This document shows, in pieces, positions 61,474 to 64,000 of a stretch of 64,000 bases of DNA. The translations under genes and the position numbers were made by a program. Within the stretch, counting starts at the first letter, position 1; every line of letters starts with the position of its first letter. The stretch is from Chryseobacterium sp. T16E-39 (lineage in GTDB: Bacteria > Bacteroidota > Bacteroidia > Flavobacteriales > Weeksellaceae). The stretch lies in NCBI RefSeq assembly GCF_002216065.1, contig NZ_CP022282.1, positions 4,650,001 through 4,714,000 on the forward strand. Reading direction: 5' to 3'. The notes under the pieces were generated by a model. It had not been told where the DNA came from and did no database searches. It saw only the letters and a list, made by a program, of their open reading frames with translations.

Positions 61474-64000
61474 ATGAAATTTTACGTATTAATTGCACTG
61501 TCAATGATCCCGTTTTTAGGATCTGCACAGTGGAAAAGAACAGAGTTACGCTCCCAAAGCGTGAAAAAAACTCAGGAAAAATTGCAGTTTTCTGGTTTAT
61601 ATACACTGGATGTCAATCTTTTAAAACAGACTTTGAAAAACGCATCATCCCGCACTGCTAAGGAAAAAGGAATTGTTATTTCGATTCCTGGCGTAAATGG
61701 GAAAATGGAAAGATTTCAGGTATGGGAATATTCCAATTTGGCTCCTGAACTACAGGAAAAGTATCCAGATATTAAATCTTATATAGGAACGAGCACGGAA
61801 GATCATTCTGCATATCTGAGGTTCAGTATTTCTCCTGTGGGCTTTTCATCAATGATTACAAGATCCGGAATTTCTGAATTTATCGAACCCTACTCTCAAG
61901 ACAGATCGGTGTATGCAGTCTTCGATTCAAAAGCAAGAAAAAACCAGGAAATAGAGCCTTTTAAATGTTCTACAGCTGAAGATGTAGGGATGCATTCAGT
62001 TGGAAATAAAAACCATTCAGGAAATAAAAAGGCAGCAGGTTTTAACACCTTCAGATTGGCCATGTCTTGTACCGGAGAGTATGCACAATATCACTTAACA
62101 GCTGCCGGAACTCCGGCGAATGCGACGGATGCACAGAAAAAAGCAGTGATATTAGCCGCCATGAATACAACATTAACCCGCCTGAACGGAGTGTTTGAGA
62201 AAGATTTGTCTGTACATTTTAATTTAATTGCGAACAATGACACTCTTATCTTTTTAGATGCTGCTACCGATCCATATACTAATGGAGGTCCTACTGAGGC
62301 ACAGGCTCAGATCTCCGCACGTATTCCTGCTCAGAATTATGATATGGGACATTTGCTGGATAAAAAGAATGGTAATGGGCAAGCTGGTGACATTGGAGTA
62401 ATTTGTAATGATAATGCTAAAGCGGGTGGATGGACTGCACATAATTTTCCAGAAGGAGATAAATTTGATATAGACTATGTTGCTCATGAAATGGGTCACC
62501 AGCTTGGAGCTAATCATACATTTACACTGTATAATGGGAGTTACACGGATGATTCTTTATTAGAACCCGGAAGTGGCTCTACAATTATGGCCTATACAGG
62601 TATTATGGGAGGAAATAGTGATGTACAGTTTAACTCCTTTGATTATTTTCATGCTTTCAATGTTAAGGAAATTAAGGATGTAATCGGGGGGATTGCATGT
62701 GGTACCAATGTACCATTTGCTGATCCTGCACCAGTAGTGAATGCAGGAGCAGATTACACCATTCCAAAATCTACTCCATTTGTATTAAAAGCGACGACGA
62801 CAGATGCAAATAATGCCTCTTATACCTATACCTGGGAACAGATGGATTCTGGTGCAACACAAACAGGAGATGTTAATTCTCTAGCGTATGCAGCGAAACC
62901 AGCGGGACCAACTTTCAGATCTCTACCACCGGTAAGTACACCAGTAAGATACTTTCCTGATTTTAATAAAGTATTGGCAGGAGTATTTTCTACGCGTTGG
63001 GAATCAGTATCCAGCGTTGCAAGGAATCTGAACTTTACATGTACAGTACGAAATAACCATCCTACTGCACCACAGACTAACAAAGATGAAACCCTAATAA
63101 CTATAAATGCTGCTTCCGGCCCCTTTAAAATTACTGCCCCTGTGTTCGGACAGTCAACCAGTTCGGGAAATGCAGTTACTGTAACATGGGATGTTGCTGG
63201 TACAACGCAGGCTCCTGTAAGCACAGCCAATGTTAATATCAAATTATCTACTGACGGAGGTCAGACATTTACAACGATTGCAGCAAATACACCTAATGAC
63301 GGGAGTGAACAGATTACAATTCCTGCAGGATCTACATCAGCAAATGCTTATATTCTAATTGAAGCAGTTGGCAATATTTATTATGCTGTTAGTCCGAGCT
63401 TCGTGATAGATTATAATGTTACAGGCGAAACTTGTAATACATATACTTATAATGGAGCGGCTGTTGCTATAACAGATGGTCCGGGAGGTAGTGATATTTC
63501 TTCTCCAAAGGTAGTTATCCCATTAACTGTAAATAATACAGGTACTATCACTAAAATTAAAGTAACACCTTCTCTTGCACATACTAATGTCAGAGATTTA
63601 GCTATTGGAATTGAGAGTCCTGCTGGTTCATCAGCTTTGATCTGGAACAGACAATGTAATAACAGATCTGGTATTACGGCTACATTTAGTGATGCTGGGA
63701 ATGCAGTTGCATGTACTTCGCCAATACAGGGAGAAACATTATCTAATGAATCATTAGCTATTTTTAAGGGGCATAAAGCACAAGGAGAATGGAAACTTTT
63801 TGCTTCAGATAATAATAAAGGTAATACAGGTACAATTAACTCCTGGTCACTTGAGGTTTGTACAAGAGAAACACAAACTTTAGGGTTAAAAGACGCCTCT
63901 TTGGCTAAATTAGGAGATGATATTAAAGTATATCCTAACCCTAGTAACGGAAATTTCTTTGTTAAATCCAGAAATTTATCTGGAGAAGTTAAAGTAAATC
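61474..64000 (+). CDS. Secreted reprolysin-like zinc metalloprotease with P-domain and T9SS tail (3' end cut by window)
   Basis: Begins at ATG 61474 and stays open to the window end (842 codons), so the 3' end is missing. Signal peptide (MKFYVLIALSMIPFLGSAQ), a propeptide-like region (~20-190), then an M12B/reprolysin-like catalytic domain with HEMGHQLGANH at 338-348 (zinc ligands H338, H342, H348; base E339) and a Met-turn in STIMAYTG. An Ig/PKD-like part follows (~415-655), then a proprotein-convertase P-domain (~668-805: LTVNNTGTITKIKV ... GTINSWSLEVCT) and the start of a T9SS type A signal (IKVYPNPSNGNFFV). Secreted protease for protein degradation; substrate unknown. Confidence 0.92.
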   Translation, partial: MKFYVLIALSMIPFLGSAQWKRTELRSQSVKKTQEKLQFSGLYTLDVNLLKQTLKNASSRTAKEKGIVISIPGVNGKMERFQVWEYSNLAPELQEKYPDIKSYIGTSTEDHSAYLRFSISPVGFSSMITRSGISEFIEPYSQDRSVYAVFDSKARKNQEIEPFKCSTAEDVGMHSVGNKNHSGNKKAAGFNTFRLAMSCTGEYAQYHLTAAGTPANATDAQKKAVILAAMNTTLTRLNGVFEKDLSVHFNLIANNDTLIFLDAATDPYTNGGPTEAQAQISARIPAQNYDMGHLLDKKNGNGQAGDIGVICNDNAKAGGWTAHNFPEGDKFDIDYVAHEMGHQLGANHTFTLYNGSYTDDSLLEPGSGSTIMAYTGIMGGNSDVQFNSFDYFHAFNVKEIKDVIGGIACGTNVPFADPAPVVNAGADYTIPKSTPFVLKATTTDANNASYTYTWEQMDSGATQTGDVNSLAYAAKPAGPTFRSLPPVSTPVRYFPDFNKVLAGVFSTRWESVSSVARNLNFTCTVRNNHPTAPQTNKDETLITINAASGPFKITAPVFGQSTSSGNAVTVTWDVAGTTQAPVSTANVNIKLSTDGGQTFTTIAANTPNDGSEQITIPAGSTSANAYILIEAVGNIYYAVSPSFVIDYNVTGETCNTYTYNGAAVAITDGPGGSDISSPKVVIPLTVNNTGTITKIKVTPSLAHTNVRDLAIGIESPAGSSALIWNRQCNNRSGITATFSDAGNAVACTSPIQGETLSNESLAIFKGHKAQGEWKLFASDNNKGNTGTINSWSLEVCTRETQTLGLKDASLAKLGDDIKVYPNPSNGNFFVKSRNLSGEVKVN

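Noticed and set aside
62826..63242. Leftward 138-residue ORF near the right end
   Set aside because: Antisense of the metalloprotease, whose frame is open from 61474 to the window end with catalytic, P-domain and T9SS motifs.

Overview
The window is chromosomal DNA from a member of the Bacteroidota, most likely family Weeksellaceae/Flavobacteriaceae and Chryseobacterium-like. Evidence seen directly: AT-rich sequence with very AT-rich gaps; start sites mostly lacking Shine-Dalgarno sequences; promoters of the TTTG / TAnnTTTG type; a SusC/RagA receptor; seven secreted proteins ending in type IX secretion system (T9SS) sorting domains; a DnaE with a fused N-terminal proofreading domain; and several Bacteroidota-type uncharacterised families (DUF3098, TIGR02757, DUF4349). 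The genus is inference. I found no rRNA, tRNA, CRISPR array, insertion sequence, prophage or defence island.

Layout. 1-4.1 kb: start of a SusC receptor (runs off the left edge), a ZIP metal transporter overlapping a methyltransferase, an rRNA methyltransferase and a small membrane protein. 4.4-5.9 kb: a lipoprotein GH18 endoglycosidase with a ricin-type lectin tail. 5.9-12 kb: AraC regulator plus SDR oxidoreductase, a GT2 glycosyltransferase with an almost leaderless TTG start, a Cys/Met PLP enzyme divergent from an Lrp-type regulator, and a bestrophin. 12-19 kb: fused E1 alpha/beta 2-oxoacid dehydrogenase and DnaE. 19.5-26.1 kb: three tandem T9SS type A cargo proteins, two of them clear paralogues. 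26.2-29.1 kb: a Kv-like channel with a zinc-ribbon tail, a previously uncalled 52-residue membrane protein, a Nif3 protein and a coiled-coil protein of the C4 zinc-ribbon family that has lost its cysteines. 29.4-37 kb: fatty-acid activation and acyl-CoA dehydrogenase, a bicupin of the oxalate decarboxylase family, a DUF4349 lipoprotein and release factor 3. 37-41 kb: CPBP protease, RdgB, RNase Z, TIGR02757 and a membrane protein with eight perfect acidic heptads. 41-49.7 kb: three paralogous giant 'choice-of-anchor L' proteins with T9SS type B sorting domains, each with its own promoter. 49.8-54.7 kb: housekeeping genes rsmA, ftsX, DUF3098, uppP, truB and an rRNA pseudouridine synthase with an unusually strong Shine-Dalgarno. 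54.9-64 kb: tandem helix-hairpin-helix protein, NlpE-like lipoprotein, MerR and AraC regulators, ccoG, an SMP-30 family lipoprotein and a large reprolysin-like secreted metalloprotease that runs off the right edge.

How it fits together: it is a mosaic of housekeeping genes (replication, translation, rRNA/tRNA modification, cell envelope) and an outward-facing set of glycan hydrolase, TonB receptor, metalloprotease and T9SS adhesin-like proteins suited to a surface-associated, polymer-degrading lifestyle. Most transcription units end in clear intrinsic terminators.

I see no complete new enzymatic system. The observations I consider most worth following are: the strong Shine-Dalgarno on one rRNA pseudouridine synthase in a background that otherwise lacks them; terminator-like hairpins placed directly before the uppP and E1 start codons; the tandem acidic heptad array; the anchor-L trio; the zinc-ribbon changes (gained in the K+ channel, lost in the coiled-coil protein); and the small membrane protein next to the channel.
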